The notes: generated by a model not told the origin, from the letters alone. A DNA stretch of 64,000 bases from CANJIV01 sp046330225 (GCA_046330225.1 JAXLTD010000003.1:248001-312000), one strand, 5' to 3'; positions 32,303-40,719 are shown, counted from the first letter of the stretch. A program made the numbers and translations.

Positions 32303-32620
32303 CTCGTTCTGGCGAGGGTGTGGCGCGTGGCGCGCGGTGCTGCGGAGTCCGGGGCGGCGCGCGACCGGCGGCAAGGGAGTCACGCACACGTGTGCGGGCC
32401 CCGGGACGGCGCCTCCGCGGCGTGGCCGCGCGGGCCTGGCGAGCGGGGCGGCGTGCGGGTGCGCGCTGTCGCTGGCACTGGTGCCCGGCTCCGGCGCCAG
32501 CATGTCGTCGAGCACGTCGCCGAGCGCCCGTCCGGCCGCGGTGAGGCGGGCGGCAAGCCCGCGTGCCACAGGTCGCGCGGTGATGGCGGGTCGGGGCTCG
32601 GATGTGGGCCGCAAGAACAT
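32285..32620 (-). CDS. Possible small SOS-controlled ORF, unknown function
   Basis: A 111-codon ORF starting MFLRPTSEPRPAITARPV. Support: a LexA-type box and a TAnnnT element at leaderless spacing lie exactly at its start, and the first ~46 codons keep G/C at most third positions. Residues 16-42 (RPVARGLAARLTAAGRALGDVLDDMLA pattern) could form a helix; the rest is Pro/Arg/His-rich and disordered-looking. No family is recognised. The stop falls in the loop of the rrn terminator. It may be a small DNA-damage-induced protein or a chance ORF. It lies 135 nt downstream of the dehydrogenase gene on the same strand. Confidence 0.35.
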   Translation of the reverse strand: MFLRPTSEPRPAITARPVARGLAARLTAAGRALGDVLDDMLAPEPGTSASDSAHPHAAPLARPARPRRGGAVPGPAHVCVTPLPPVARRPGLRSTARHAPHPRQNEHRAPR

Positions 32621-32634
32621 GTGTTCGTACGGTA
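32614..32634 (-). promoter_or_regulatory. LexA-like box with TAnnnT -10 at the small ORF start
   Basis: On the plus strand AGAACATGTGTTCG (32614-32627) contains the GAAC-N4-GTTC core of the B. subtilis/actinobacterial LexA site. On the minus strand TACCGT (32634-32629) precedes the ATG at 32620 by 8 nt, so the box covers the start and the expected transcription start. Confidence 0.5.
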
Positions 32635-32754
32635 GGGGCGGCGGCGGACGGATCGCCGGCACGACGCCGCGGGCGTCGGCCAGGCGACGAAGATGCCCGG
32701 AATCATTGCGCCGTTGGCGTCCCGGGCTGCAACGAATCTTGCGGCGCGGCCGGA
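32635..32754. other. Intergenic stretch, nothing recognised
   Basis: Between the dehydrogenase stop and the SOS-like promoter. No ORF, RNA or repeat stands out. Confidence 0.5.
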
Positions 32755-33861
32755 CTAGACGGTGGTGCCGAGCGAGGACCAGACGTCGAGTTTCGTGCGG
32801 ACGCGAGCGACGACGTCGGCCGTGAATTCCGTGGTCGAGGCGTGCCCGCCGAGGTCAGGGGTCCGAACCCCTGCGGCGGTGGCCTCGAGCACCGATTCGT
32901 ACACGGCGCGGGAGGCTGGCTCGGCGCCGGCGTGCCCGCGGTCGGCGGCGTAGTGCAGGACCGCGCCGACGGCGAGGAGCATCGCCATCGGATTGGCGAT
33001 GTCCTTGCCCTCGAGCGCCGGGGCGGTGCCGTGCGGCGCTTCGGCCATGGCCACCCGGGTGGCGAGGTCGTCATCGAAGGCGAGGAGCACGGATTCGGCG
33101 CCCGCGATCGAGCCGAACATCGGCATCACGAGGTCGGAGAGGCAGTCGCCGTCGCGGTTGAGCGCCGGCACGACGAGCGGCGCGTCGGCGGCCCCCGAGA
33201 TCAGGCCGGCGTAGGTGGCATCGATGAGGACCGGCTGGTACGGAACGTCCGGATGGCGGGCCGCGGCGGCGTCCATCTCCTCCTTCAGCATCCCCTCGTA
33301 GACGGGGGAAACGGTCCACTTCGGGCCGCCGTACACCCTGGCGCCCATCTTCTTGGCCGTGCGGAAGGCGTACTCGGCGACGGCGCGGCACGTGCCGCGC
33401 GTGATTCGCTCGGTGCGGAACGCCACCTCCTCCGCCGCGCCAGCAGTTCCCTCCCGCCACTGCTCGGCGCCATAGGCGTCCTCGACGGCCATGCGCACGA
33501 TCGAGATCGGGAAGTGCACGCCGGCGACCGGAGTGACGGCCGGGATCCGCCGGCCGGTGCGGATGATCACCTTGCCGTCGACGTCCTCCCGCAGGATGCG
33601 GTTGGGCGAGCCGACGTCGTCAGCGCCCTCCGGTGTGATGGTCGCCGCCTTGAGCCCGAAGCCGGAAGCGCGCATGGCCTGGGCGGCCTCGTGGACGACG
33701 GCGTTGGCGGTCGCGCGGCGGTTCGCGAGGGAGAGATCGAAGCGCTCGAGCTGGAAATCCAGGCCCAGGACGCCGGGATCCAGGACGCGCAGCGCAGCAT
33801 CGAGCAGTTCCTGGCCGGTCTGGTCCCCATCGAGGACCGTGATGGTCAGCCGCGCGCTCAC
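32755..33861 (-). CDS. Isocitrate/isopropylmalate-family dehydrogenase, isocitrate-like
   Basis: A 368-residue beta-decarboxylating dehydrogenase. The N-terminal loop is ITVLDGDQTGQE in place of PGDGIG. SPNRILRE keeps the Ser and Asn that bind isocitrate in Icd; RMAVEDAYGAEQW occupies the RENSEDIYAGIEW position; and PHGTAPALEGKDIANPMA has the HGTAP form of isocitrate dehydrogenases, not the HGSAP of LeuB. The residues after HGTAP are Ala-Leu, not the Lys-Tyr of NADP enzymes, so NAD use is inferred. The GTG overlaps the HD-gene stop (GTGA). Homoisocitrate or tartrate-type activity cannot be excluded. Confidence 0.8.
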   Translation of the reverse strand: MSARLTITVLDGDQTGQELLDAALRVLDPGVLGLDFQLERFDLSLANRRATANAVVHEAAQAMRASGFGLKAATITPEGADDVGSPNRILREDVDGKVIIRTGRRIPAVTPVAGVHFPISIVRMAVEDAYGAEQWREGTAGAAEEVAFRTERITRGTCRAVAEYAFRTAKKMGARVYGGPKWTVSPVYEGMLKEEMDAAAARHPDVPYQPVLIDATYAGLISGAADAPLVVPALNRDGDCLSDLVMPMFGSIAGAESVLLAFDDDLATRVAMAEAPHGTAPALEGKDIANPMAMLLAVGAVLHYAADRGHAGAEPASRAVYESVLEATAAGVRTPDLGGHASTTEFTADVVARVRTKLDVWSSLGTTV

Positions 33862-34448
33862 GCGGCCGGGCCCGGGCTGCCAGCCTCGGCCAGCAGCACA
33901 TCGGATTCGGCGGCCAGGGCGGCGATGACAAACGCGAGGTGCTCGTCGAAGTCCACGCCGAGGTCCTCGGCCCCGCGGCGCAGGGCGTCGCGGTCGACGG
34001 CCGCGGCGAAGCTGGGGGTCTTGAGCTTCTTCTTGACCGATTTCGGCGTCATCCCGTCCAGGCCGGCGGGGCGCACGTAGGCGACCGCGAGAATGAAGCC
34101 CGACAGCTCGTCGACCGCGTAGAGCGCCTTCTCCATCTGGGAATCGCGCGACACGCCGAGGGCGTCAGCGTGCGACGCCACGGCCCGCACGAGCTCGGGC
34201 GGATAGCCGCGGGCCTCGAGCTCGGCGAGCGCCATGCGGGGATGGCCGGTCTCGAGGTCGGGGTAGCGCTCGTAGTCGAGGTCGTGGAGCAGGCCCGTGA
34301 GGCCCCACAGGTCCTCATCCTCGCCAAAGCGGCGGGCGTAGGCGCGCATGGCCGCCTCGACCGCGAGGACGTGGCGGCGCAGCGAGGGCGACTCCGTCCA
34401 CTCGCAGAACAGGGACCAGGCCTCGGGTCGCGAAAGGGATGGCGCCAT
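33858..34448 (-). CDS. HD-domain phosphohydrolase-like protein
   Basis: A 196-residue HD-superfamily protein. The metal ligands are H in LRRHVLAVE, the HD pair in LTGLLHDLDYERYP, and the later ASHADALG. These proteins hydrolyse phosphate esters of nucleotides or signalling molecules; the substrate is not evident. The ATG follows a TAGGGT element by 7 nt. It is the first gene of a minus-strand pair with the isocitrate-type dehydrogenase and is divergent from murA. Confidence 0.83.
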   Translation of the reverse strand: MAPSLSRPEAWSLFCEWTESPSLRRHVLAVEAAMRAYARRFGEDEDLWGLTGLLHDLDYERYPDLETGHPRMALAELEARGYPPELVRAVASHADALGVSRDSQMEKALYAVDELSGFILAVAYVRPAGLDGMTPKSVKKKLKTPSFAAAVDRDALRRGAEDLGVDFDEHLAFVIAALAAESDVLLAEAGSPGPAA

Positions 34449-34454
34449 GGTTGG

Positions 34455-34461
34455 TACCCTA
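34455..34461. promoter_or_regulatory. Shared divergent -10 element (TACCCTA) of murA and the HD gene
   Basis: Plus-strand TACCCT (34455-34460) and minus-strand TAGGGT (34461-34456) overlap by five bases. The minus element is 7 nt from the HD ATG (leaderless spacing); the plus element would give murA a ~67-nt leader. Confidence 0.5.
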
Positions 34462-34533
34462 GCCCAGCATCCGCGGGCGGCTGCAGCCTACGTGCCGCCA
34501 GGCTGGCCACCCCCGCGGACTGTCCCACCGCCC

Positions 34534-35832
34534 ATGGAGAAGTTCGTCATCGAAGGCGGCGTTCCGTTGTCCGGCACGGTCGTGCCGTCCGGAAACAAGA
34601 ACGGTGCGCTGCCCATCCTCGCCTGCTCGGTCCTGACGACCGAGGAAGTCATCGTGCGCAATGTGCCGCGGATTCGCGACGTCGAGGCGATGCTCGCGCT
34701 CCTGTCGGACCTCGGCGTGACCGTCGACTGGCGGGCCGACAACGAGGTCGCGCTGTGCGCGGCCGACGTGGACCGCACGACGCTGGATCGCGACCGGGCC
34801 GCCCGCATCCGCGCGTCGTTCCTGCTTGCCGGACCGCTCCTGGCCCGCTTCGGGCGCGCCGACATGCCCCCGCCCGGGGGAGACGTGATCGGACGCCGGC
34901 GCCTCGATCCCCACCTCGACGCCTTCCGCGAACTCGGGGCGCAGGTCGAGTTCGGGCGCGACATCGCGCTCACGGCCCCCGGCGGGCTGCGCCCCGGGGA
35001 CGTGTTCATGGACGAGCCCTCCGTGATGGCGACCGAGAACGCGCTCATGGCCGCGGCGCTGACGCCCGGGACCACGGTGATCGGCAACGCCGCCTGCGAG
35101 CCGCACGTCCAGGATCTCGCCCGCATGCTGGCGCGGATGGGCGCGAGCATCGCCGGGATCGGCTCCAACGTCCTCACCGTCACTGGGCGCGGCCAGCTCT
35201 CTGGCTGCACGCACGAGGTCGCGCCCGACCACATCGAGATCGGCAGCTTCATGGCGCTGGCCGGCGTGACCGGCGGGGAGGTGCGGATCAAGGACACGGT
35301 GCCCGATGACCTGCGCATGATCCGTCTCGTCTTCCGCCGCCTGGGCCTCCACTCCGAGCTCGACGGCGCTGACGTGGTCGTGCCCGGCGGCCAGCGACTC
35401 TCGATCGAGCGCGACGCCGGGGAGTACAAGGCGAAGATCCAGGACGGCCCGTGGCCCGCGTTCCCGGCCGACCTCACGTCGATCGCGATTGCGCTGTCCA
35501 CCCAGTGCCAGGGCTCGGTGCTCGTGCACGAGTGGATGTTCGAGAACCGGCTGATCTTCACCGACAAGCTCGTGCTCATGGGCGCCGACATCGTGATGTG
35601 CGACCCGCACCGCGCGATCGTCACCGGCCCGGCCCGCCTGCGCGGGGAGCGCCTCGAGTCGCCCGACATCCGGGCCGGCATGGCGATGCTGATCGCCGCG
35701 CTGTGCGCCGAGGGCGGCAGCGAGATCGGCAACGTCCGCCAGATCGACCGCGGCTACGAGCGGATCGACGAGCGCCTGCGCGACCTCGGCGCCCGGATCG
35801 ACCGCGTCGCCACGGAGCCAGTGCACGCGTAG
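34534..35832 (+). CDS. murA: UDP-N-acetylglucosamine 1-carboxyvinyltransferase, Cys-to-Asp form
   Basis: A 432-residue EPSP-synthase-fold enzyme. It transfers enolpyruvyl to UDP-GlcNAc, the first committed step of peptidoglycan synthesis. The catalytic lysine is K22 in SGNKNGALP. The active-site loop reads PPPGGDVIGRR: residue 117 is Asp where most bacteria have Cys. The same change occurs in Mycobacterium and Chlamydia MurA and makes them insensitive to fosfomycin. The ATG at 34534 fits the family start; no clear ribosome-binding site precedes it. An in-frame GTG at 34492 is the alternative. Confidence 0.95.
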   Translation: MEKFVIEGGVPLSGTVVPSGNKNGALPILACSVLTTEEVIVRNVPRIRDVEAMLALLSDLGVTVDWRADNEVALCAADVDRTTLDRDRAARIRASFLLAGPLLARFGRADMPPPGGDVIGRRRLDPHLDAFRELGAQVEFGRDIALTAPGGLRPGDVFMDEPSVMATENALMAAALTPGTTVIGNAACEPHVQDLARMLARMGASIAGIGSNVLTVTGRGQLSGCTHEVAPDHIEIGSFMALAGVTGGEVRIKDTVPDDLRMIRLVFRRLGLHSELDGADVVVPGGQRLSIERDAGEYKAKIQDGPWPAFPADLTSIAIALSTQCQGSVLVHEWMFENRLIFTDKLVLMGADIVMCDPHRAIVTGPARLRGERLESPDIRAGMAMLIAALCAEGGSEIGNVRQIDRGYERIDERLRDLGARIDRVATEPVHA

Positions 35833-35835
35833 GCT
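35830..35835 (+). promoter_or_regulatory. Putative -10 of hisZ (TAGGCT)
   Basis: TAGGCT includes the murA stop codon and lies 40 nt before the hisZ ATG. It would start the his operon transcript with a leader of about 34 nt. Confidence 0.4.
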
Positions 35836-35875
35836 CGCCCCGCGCGAGCCTCGCCCCGCCCGTCCCGAGCGACCG

Positions 35876-36868
35876 ATGCCCATGGACGACCCGACCACGC
35901 CCCCGATGCACCCGATCCCGAGCGGGACGCGCGACGTGCTGCCCGACGAGATGCGCGAGCTGCGCGCCATCACCGGGCGCATGCTCGACGTGTTCACGGC
36001 GCGCGGGTACGGCGAGGTGGCCACGCCGGCGCTCGAGTACGAATCGACGCTCGCCGTGGCGGGTCCCGGCGCCCGGCCCGCCTACCAGCTCTTCGACGAG
36101 GCAGGCGAGGTGCTCGTGCTGCGCTCGGACATGACCGTTCCGATCGCCAGAGTCGCCGCGACGCGATTCGGCAGCGCCGAGCCGCCGCTGCGGTTCTGCT
36201 ATCTCGCCCACGCCTACCGCGGCGTCCGGCCCCAGCGCGGCCAGTCCCGCGAGTTCCTGCAGGCGGGGATCGAGCTCATCGGCGCGCCGTCTCCCGACGG
36301 GACGGCCGAGGCGCTCGCCGTGCTCTGCGAGACGCTGGACGCCGTCGGGCTGGAGCGCTACCGGGTCGGCGTGGGGGACGTCTCGCTGTATCCGGCGCTG
36401 CTCGACGCCGTCGGCGTGAGCCCGGCGGCTCGCGCACCGCTCCTGCACGAGCTCGAGACCCGGGACTTCGCCGGGCTCGAGCGCGAGATCGCCGGCCTCG
36501 GGCTCGGTCCTGCGGACGCCCGCTCGCTGCTGCGCGTGCCTCAGCTGCGCGGCGGCCCCGGGGTCCTCGACGAGGCCGCCGGCCTCGCGGGCGCCTCGCT
36601 GGACGGGATGCGCGCGGTGGTCGGGCTCCTCGACCCGCAGGTGGCGGACCGGGTCATCGTCGACCTCGGCCTCGTGCGCTCGCTGGACTACTACACGGGC
36701 GCGGTCTTCGAGGTCTACGACCCGGCCCTCGGGGTCCCGCTTGGCGGCGGCGGCCGGTACGACGACCTGCTTGGCCGCTTCGGGCGCCCGCTGCCGGCGG
36801 CGGGCTTCGCCCTGGCCGCCGAGCGCGTGCACATCGCGCTGGCCGCGGAGGAGGCCGCTCGCGAATGA
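35876..36868 (+). CDS. hisZ: ATP phosphoribosyltransferase regulatory subunit
   Basis: A 330-residue HisRS-like protein without the C-terminal anticodon-binding domain. It keeps class II motifs: PSGTRDVLPDE, motif 2 FCYLAHAYRGVRPQRGQSREFLQAG (in parts), and LDYYTGAVFEVYDP with GGGGRYDDLLGRFG. The truncated length and the directly overlapping short hisG identify it as HisZ, which binds short HisG to give active, histidine-inhibited enzyme. The ATG at 35876 or 35882 may be used. It begins the seven-gene his cluster. Confidence 0.93.
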   Translation: MPMDDPTTPPMHPIPSGTRDVLPDEMRELRAITGRMLDVFTARGYGEVATPALEYESTLAVAGPGARPAYQLFDEAGEVLVLRSDMTVPIARVAATRFGSAEPPLRFCYLAHAYRGVRPQRGQSREFLQAGIELIGAPSPDGTAEALAVLCETLDAVGLERYRVGVGDVSLYPALLDAVGVSPAARAPLLHELETRDFAGLEREIAGLGLGPADARSLLRVPQLRGGPGVLDEAAGLAGASLDGMRAVVGLLDPQVADRVIVDLGLVRSLDYYTGAVFEVYDPALGVPLGGGGRYDDLLGRFGRPLPAAGFALAAERVHIALAAEEAARE

Positions 36869-37497
36869 CTCCCCTTGGCCTCACCGTCGCCGTGCCCCGG
36901 GGCGCCCTGTTCGCGCCCGCGCTCGACGCGCTGGACCGGCTGGGCGTCGACACCGCCGAGGTGCGCGCGAACGATCGCAAGCTGCTCTTCGCCGAGGCAG
37001 GGATCATCACGATGCGGCCGTCGGACGTCCCGACCTACGTGGAGGCCGGCGCCGCCGACCTCGGGATCACCGGCAAGGACGTCCTCATGGAGCAGCGCGA
37101 GCGGGCGGTCTACGAGCTGCTCGACCTCGGCTTCGGGCGCTGCCGGATGATCCTCGCAACGGTCGCCGGGCCCGACCCGGCCGCGGCGGCCCTCCGGCGC
37201 CTGGGCGTGATGCGGGTGGCGACGAAGTACCCGCGCATCGCCTTGCGCCACTTCGAGGCCACCGGCCGCCAGGCCGAGATCGTCGAGGTGAAGGGCTCGG
37301 TGGAGCTCGCGCCGCTCACTGGCCTGGTGGAGGCGATCGTCGACCTCACGGCGACCGGGACCACGCTCGAGGAGAACGGCCTGGTCGAGCGCGAGGAGCT
37401 GGCGGTCTGCACCGCCCGGCTGATCGCGAATCCGGTGGCGCACAAGCTCAAGGCCCCGGCCATCGATCGCGTCGTGGAGCAGCTGCGTGCGGACTGA
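36865..37497 (+). CDS. hisG: ATP phosphoribosyltransferase, short form
   Basis: A 210-residue catalytic subunit lacking the C-terminal regulatory domain of long HisG. It joins ATP and PRPP, the first step of histidine synthesis. Motifs include VAVPRGALF, YVEAGAADLGITGKDVL, RVATKYPRIA and the PRPP loop LTATGTTLEENGL. The ATG overlaps the hisZ stop (ATGA), as expected for the hetero-octameric HisZG enzyme. Confidence 0.95.
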   Translation: MTPLGLTVAVPRGALFAPALDALDRLGVDTAEVRANDRKLLFAEAGIITMRPSDVPTYVEAGAADLGITGKDVLMEQRERAVYELLDLGFGRCRMILATVAGPDPAAAALRRLGVMRVATKYPRIALRHFEATGRQAEIVEVKGSVELAPLTGLVEAIVDLTATGTTLEENGLVEREELAVCTARLIANPVAHKLKAPAIDRVVEQLRAD

Positions 37498-38770
37498 ACG
37501 CTGGCCGCTGGGGAATGACCCGGGCGCGCTCGCGGCCCGGGCGCGCGCGCTGGCGCCGGACGCCGCTTCGGTCGCGGATCCGGTGGCCGCGATCATCGCC
37601 GACGTCGCGGCGCGCGGGGATGCGGCGGTCCTGGAGGCCACACAGCGCTTCGACACGGGCGGGGCCGAGCCAGGCCCGCTGCGCGCCGGTCCAGAGGCGG
37701 CCGCCGCGGCGCTGGCCGCCCTCGACCCTGCCGTGCGGGCGGCCTTGGAGCTGGCGATCGAGAACGTCGGGGCGGTCGCGCGCGCCGGCGTGGGGGAGGA
37801 CCGCGAGGTCGCCCTGCCGCAGGGCCAGCGGATCCTCCTGCGCGAAGTGCCCGTGCGCCGCGCGGCGATCTACGCCCCCGGCGGCCAGGCTCCGTATCCG
37901 AGCACCGTGGTCATGGGCGCCGTCACGGCGCAGGCCGCCGGGGTCGGCGAGGTGGCCGTGTGCGCCCCGCCGGGCCCGGACGGCGAGGCGCATCCCGCGA
38001 TCCTCGCCGCCTGCGCCCTGTGCGGGGTCGGGGAGATCTACCGAATGGGCGGGGCCCAGGCGATCGCCGCCCTCGCCCACGGAACCGAAAGCGTCGCGGC
38101 GGTCGATGTCGTCGCCGGACCCGGCAGCCTCTACGTCCAGGAGGCCAAGCGCCAGCTCTCCGGCCGCATCGGCATCGACGGGTTCGCGGGCCCGAGCGAC
38201 CTCCTCGTCGTGCTCGATGCCGCCGCGCCCGCCGCGCTCGTGGCCCTCGACCTCCTGGCGCAGGCCGAGCACGGCCCGGCCACGGTCGTGGCGGCCGTGA
38301 GCGACGATTCCGCCGCGCTCGACGCGGTCGCCGCGGAACTGGCGCGCCTGGCGCCGGACCGGCCCTCGGCGAACCCGGCCGCAGCGGTCCTCGTCGATGC
38401 GCCCGACCTCGACGGGGCCCTCGCCTTCGCCGAAGCGTTCGCGCCCGAGCACCTCGAGCTGGCGGGCCCGTCCGCGGAGGCGCTCGCGCCGCGCGTGCGC
38501 AGCGCCGGGTGCCTCCTCGTGGGAGCAGCCGCGGCGACCGCCTTCTCGGACTACGTCGCGGGTTCGAACCACGTGCTCCCGACCGGCGGGGCGGCCCGCT
38601 TCGCCTCGGGCCTCACGCCGCGAGTCTTTCGCCGGCGGATGTCCGAAGTGCGCCTCGGCGACGCGGCGGCGGCGCTCGCCGGGCCCGGCGCCGCGCTCGC
38701 ACGGGCCGAGGGGTTCGTCGTGCACGCCGAGTCGATGGAGGCGCGCATGCGCGAGAATGGGCGGCCATGA
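37487..38770 (+). CDS. hisD: Histidinol dehydrogenase
   Basis: A 427-residue zinc enzyme that oxidises histidinol to histidine in two NAD-linked steps. It shows YAPGGQAPYPSTVVMG, GPGSLYVQEAKRQL, FAGPSDLLVV, and the Zn/catalytic residues in LLAQAEHGP and FAPEHLEL. PTGGAARFASGL is close to the C terminus. The GTG start overlaps hisG by 11 nt. The length matches the family (~430). Confidence 0.95.
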   Translation: MRTERWPLGNDPGALAARARALAPDAASVADPVAAIIADVAARGDAAVLEATQRFDTGGAEPGPLRAGPEAAAAALAALDPAVRAALELAIENVGAVARAGVGEDREVALPQGQRILLREVPVRRAAIYAPGGQAPYPSTVVMGAVTAQAAGVGEVAVCAPPGPDGEAHPAILAACALCGVGEIYRMGGAQAIAALAHGTESVAAVDVVAGPGSLYVQEAKRQLSGRIGIDGFAGPSDLLVVLDAAAPAALVALDLLAQAEHGPATVVAAVSDDSAALDAVAAELARLAPDRPSANPAAAVLVDAPDLDGALAFAEAFAPEHLELAGPSAEALAPRVRSAGCLLVGAAAATAFSDYVAGSNHVLPTGGAARFASGLTPRVFRRRMSEVRLGDAAAALAGPGAALARAEGFVVHAESMEARMRENGRP

Positions 38771-39357
38771 GCCGAACCGGCGAGATCACCCGAACCACGA
38801 AAGAGACCGACGTCCGGCTCACGCTGGGCCTCGACGGCACCGGCGCCGGGGAGCGCCGGACCGGGGTGGGGTTCCTCGACCACATGCTCGACCTCGTGGC
38901 CCGGCACGGGCGGCTCGACCTCGACGTCTCCGTCCGCGGCGATCTGCAGACCGGCGCGCATCACAGCGTCGAGGACACCGGCATCTGCTTCGGCCTGGCC
39001 CTGGACGAGGCGCTCGCCGACCGGGCCGGGATCGTGCGCTACGGCGCGGCGACCGTTCCGATGGACGAGGCGCGGGCCGCCTGCGCGGTGGACATCTCCG
39101 GCCGCCCGTTTTGCGCCTTCGACGCCGATCTCCCGCCCGGAGGCATCGGCGACTTCGACCACGACCTCGCCGAGGAGTTCTTCCGGGCGGTCGCCTCCAG
39201 CGCGCGGATCACCCTTCACCTCCAGGTGCAGGCCGGCACGAACGCGCACCACATGATCGAGGCGGCGTTCAAGGCGTTCGCCCGCGCGCTGCGCGCCGCC
39301 GTGGCGATCGACCCGTCCGAGCCGGGCATCCCGAGCACGAAGGGGACGCTGGCGTGA
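38767..39357 (+). CDS. hisB: Imidazoleglycerol-phosphate dehydratase
   Basis: A 196-residue monofunctional IGPD, without the histidinol phosphatase domain of the E. coli fusion. Mn-binding motifs are GFLDHMLDLVARHG, HHSVEDTGI and GTNAHHMIEAAFKAFARAL (in parts), with STKGTL at the end. The ATG overlaps the hisD stop. hisC, which usually lies between hisD and hisB, is absent from this cluster. Confidence 0.96.
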   Translation: MSRTGEITRTTKETDVRLTLGLDGTGAGERRTGVGFLDHMLDLVARHGRLDLDVSVRGDLQTGAHHSVEDTGICFGLALDEALADRAGIVRYGAATVPMDEARAACAVDISGRPFCAFDADLPPGGIGDFDHDLAEEFFRAVASSARITLHLQVQAGTNAHHMIEAAFKAFARALRAAVAIDPSEPGIPSTKGTLA

Positions 39358-39983
39358 GCGTCCGCATCGGCATCGTGGACTACGGGATGGGGAACCGGCG
39401 CTCGGTGGAGAAGGCGCTCGAGCACGTCGGCGCCGAGGCGGTCATCTCCTCGGACCCCCTGGACCTCGCGCGCGCCGACGGCCTCGTGCTGCCCGGCGTC
39501 GGCGCGTTCCCGGCCGCGATGGCGCGCCTGCGCGAGCTCGAGCTCGACGAGGCCGTGCGCGAGCGGGCCGCGGCAGGCGTGCCCCTGCTGGGCATCTGCC
39601 TCGGGATGCAGCTGCTCTTCGACTCCACCACCGAGCTGGGCGGCGCCGACGGCCTGGGGCTGCTCCCGGGTGAGGTGCGGACCCTGCCGGCGGGCGGCGA
39701 GCGCCTCCCGCACATCGGCTGGAACCTCGTGACGTGGCGGCGCGCGTCGGCCCTCACCGCTGGCCTCCCGGACGCCTGCGCCTTCTACCACGTGCACACC
39801 TACGCGGCGGCGCCCGCGGACCCGGCCGACGTGCTGGGCGAGGGCGACTACGGCGGGCCGTTCGTGTCGGCAGTGGCGCGCGAGCCCGTGTTCGGCGTGC
39901 AGTTCCACCCCGAGAAGTCCTCGGTGCACGGGCTGGCCCTGCTCGAGAACTTCACCGCGATCTGCGCGCGCGTCGCCGCGTGA
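39354..39983 (+). CDS. hisH: Imidazole glycerol phosphate synthase, glutamine amidotransferase subunit
   Basis: A 209-residue class I glutaminase. It passes ammonia to HisF. The nucleophile Cys is in GICLGMQLLF, and the His-Glu pair is in QFHPEKSS. VDYGMGNRRSVEKAL opens the fold. The GTG overlaps the hisB stop (GTGA). hisA and hisF follow. Confidence 0.95.
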   Translation: MSVRIGIVDYGMGNRRSVEKALEHVGAEAVISSDPLDLARADGLVLPGVGAFPAAMARLRELELDEAVRERAAAGVPLLGICLGMQLLFDSTTELGGADGLGLLPGEVRTLPAGGERLPHIGWNLVTWRRASALTAGLPDACAFYHVHTYAAAPADPADVLGEGDYGGPFVSAVAREPVFGVQFHPEKSSVHGLALLENFTAICARVAA

Positions 39984-39990
39984 GGCCCGC

Positions 39991-40719
39991 GTGATCCTCC
40001 TGCCGGCCATCGACATCCTCGACGGCGCCGCCGTGCGCCTGGTCCAGGGCCGCTTCGAGGACAAGACCGTCTACGCCGACGACCCGCTCGCCGCGGCCCG
40101 CGACTGGGTGCAGGCCGGCGCCCGCTACCTCCACGTCGTGGATCTCGACGGGGCCCGCAGCGGCGAGCCGCGCAACCTCGAGCACGTCCGGCGCATTGCC
40201 GCCGCGGTCGACGTCCCCGTCCAGGTCGGCGGCGGGCTGCGGTCGCTGCCGGCCGTGCGCGACGCGCTGCGGGCCGGGGCCGAGCGCGTGATCCTCGGCA
40301 CGGCGGCCTACACCGACGTGGAGTTCCTCGACGACGTCGTGGCTGCGCACGCCGAGCGGATGCTCGTCTCGGTGGACGTCCGCGGCGGCTTCGTCTCGAC
40401 AGCCGGGTGGACCGAAACGACCCAGATGCCCGCCGAGGCCGTGATCGGCCGCCTCCAGGACCGCGGCGTCTCGAGCTTCGTCTACACGAGCGTCGAGCGC
40501 GATGGGATGCTCGGCGGGCCGGACCTGGACGAGGTCGGGCGCGTGGCCGACGCCGTCCGCGGCAAGTTCATCTACTCCGGCGGCATCGGCACGGCGGACG
40601 ACCTGCGCGCCCTCGCCGGGCTGCGGCAGGTCAACCTCGCGGGCGTGATCGTCGGGAAGGCGCTCTACGAGCGCCGCTTCACCGTGGCCGAGGGCCAGGC
40701 CGCGCTCGCCCTGCGCTGA
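39991..40719 (+). CDS. hisA: ProFAR isomerase (HisA)
   Basis: A 242-residue half-barrel-duplication TIM enzyme that isomerises ProFAR to PRFAR. The catalytic Asp of strand 1 is in LLPAIDILDGAAVRLVQG, and the second is near SSFVYTSVERDGMLGGPD. VQVGGGLRS and IYSGGIGTADDL form the phosphate sites. The GTG at 39991 is 7 nt after hisH. In many actinobacteria this enzyme (PriA) also serves as TrpF; that dual role is possible but not shown. Confidence 0.93.
   Translation: MILLPAIDILDGAAVRLVQGRFEDKTVYADDPLAAARDWVQAGARYLHVVDLDGARSGEPRNLEHVRRIAAAVDVPVQVGGGLRSLPAVRDALRAGAERVILGTAAYTDVEFLDDVVAAHAERMLVSVDVRGGFVSTAGWTETTQMPAEAVIGRLQDRGVSSFVYTSVERDGMLGGPDLDEVGRVADAVRGKFIYSGGIGTADDLRALAGLRQVNLAGVIVGKALYERRFTVAEGQAALALR

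Noticed and set aside
32380..32706. 108-codon minus-strand ORF in another frame near the SOS-like box
   Set aside because: Pro/Arg/Cys-rich composition typical of an off-frame reading; the frame starting at 32620 fits the promoter and box better.
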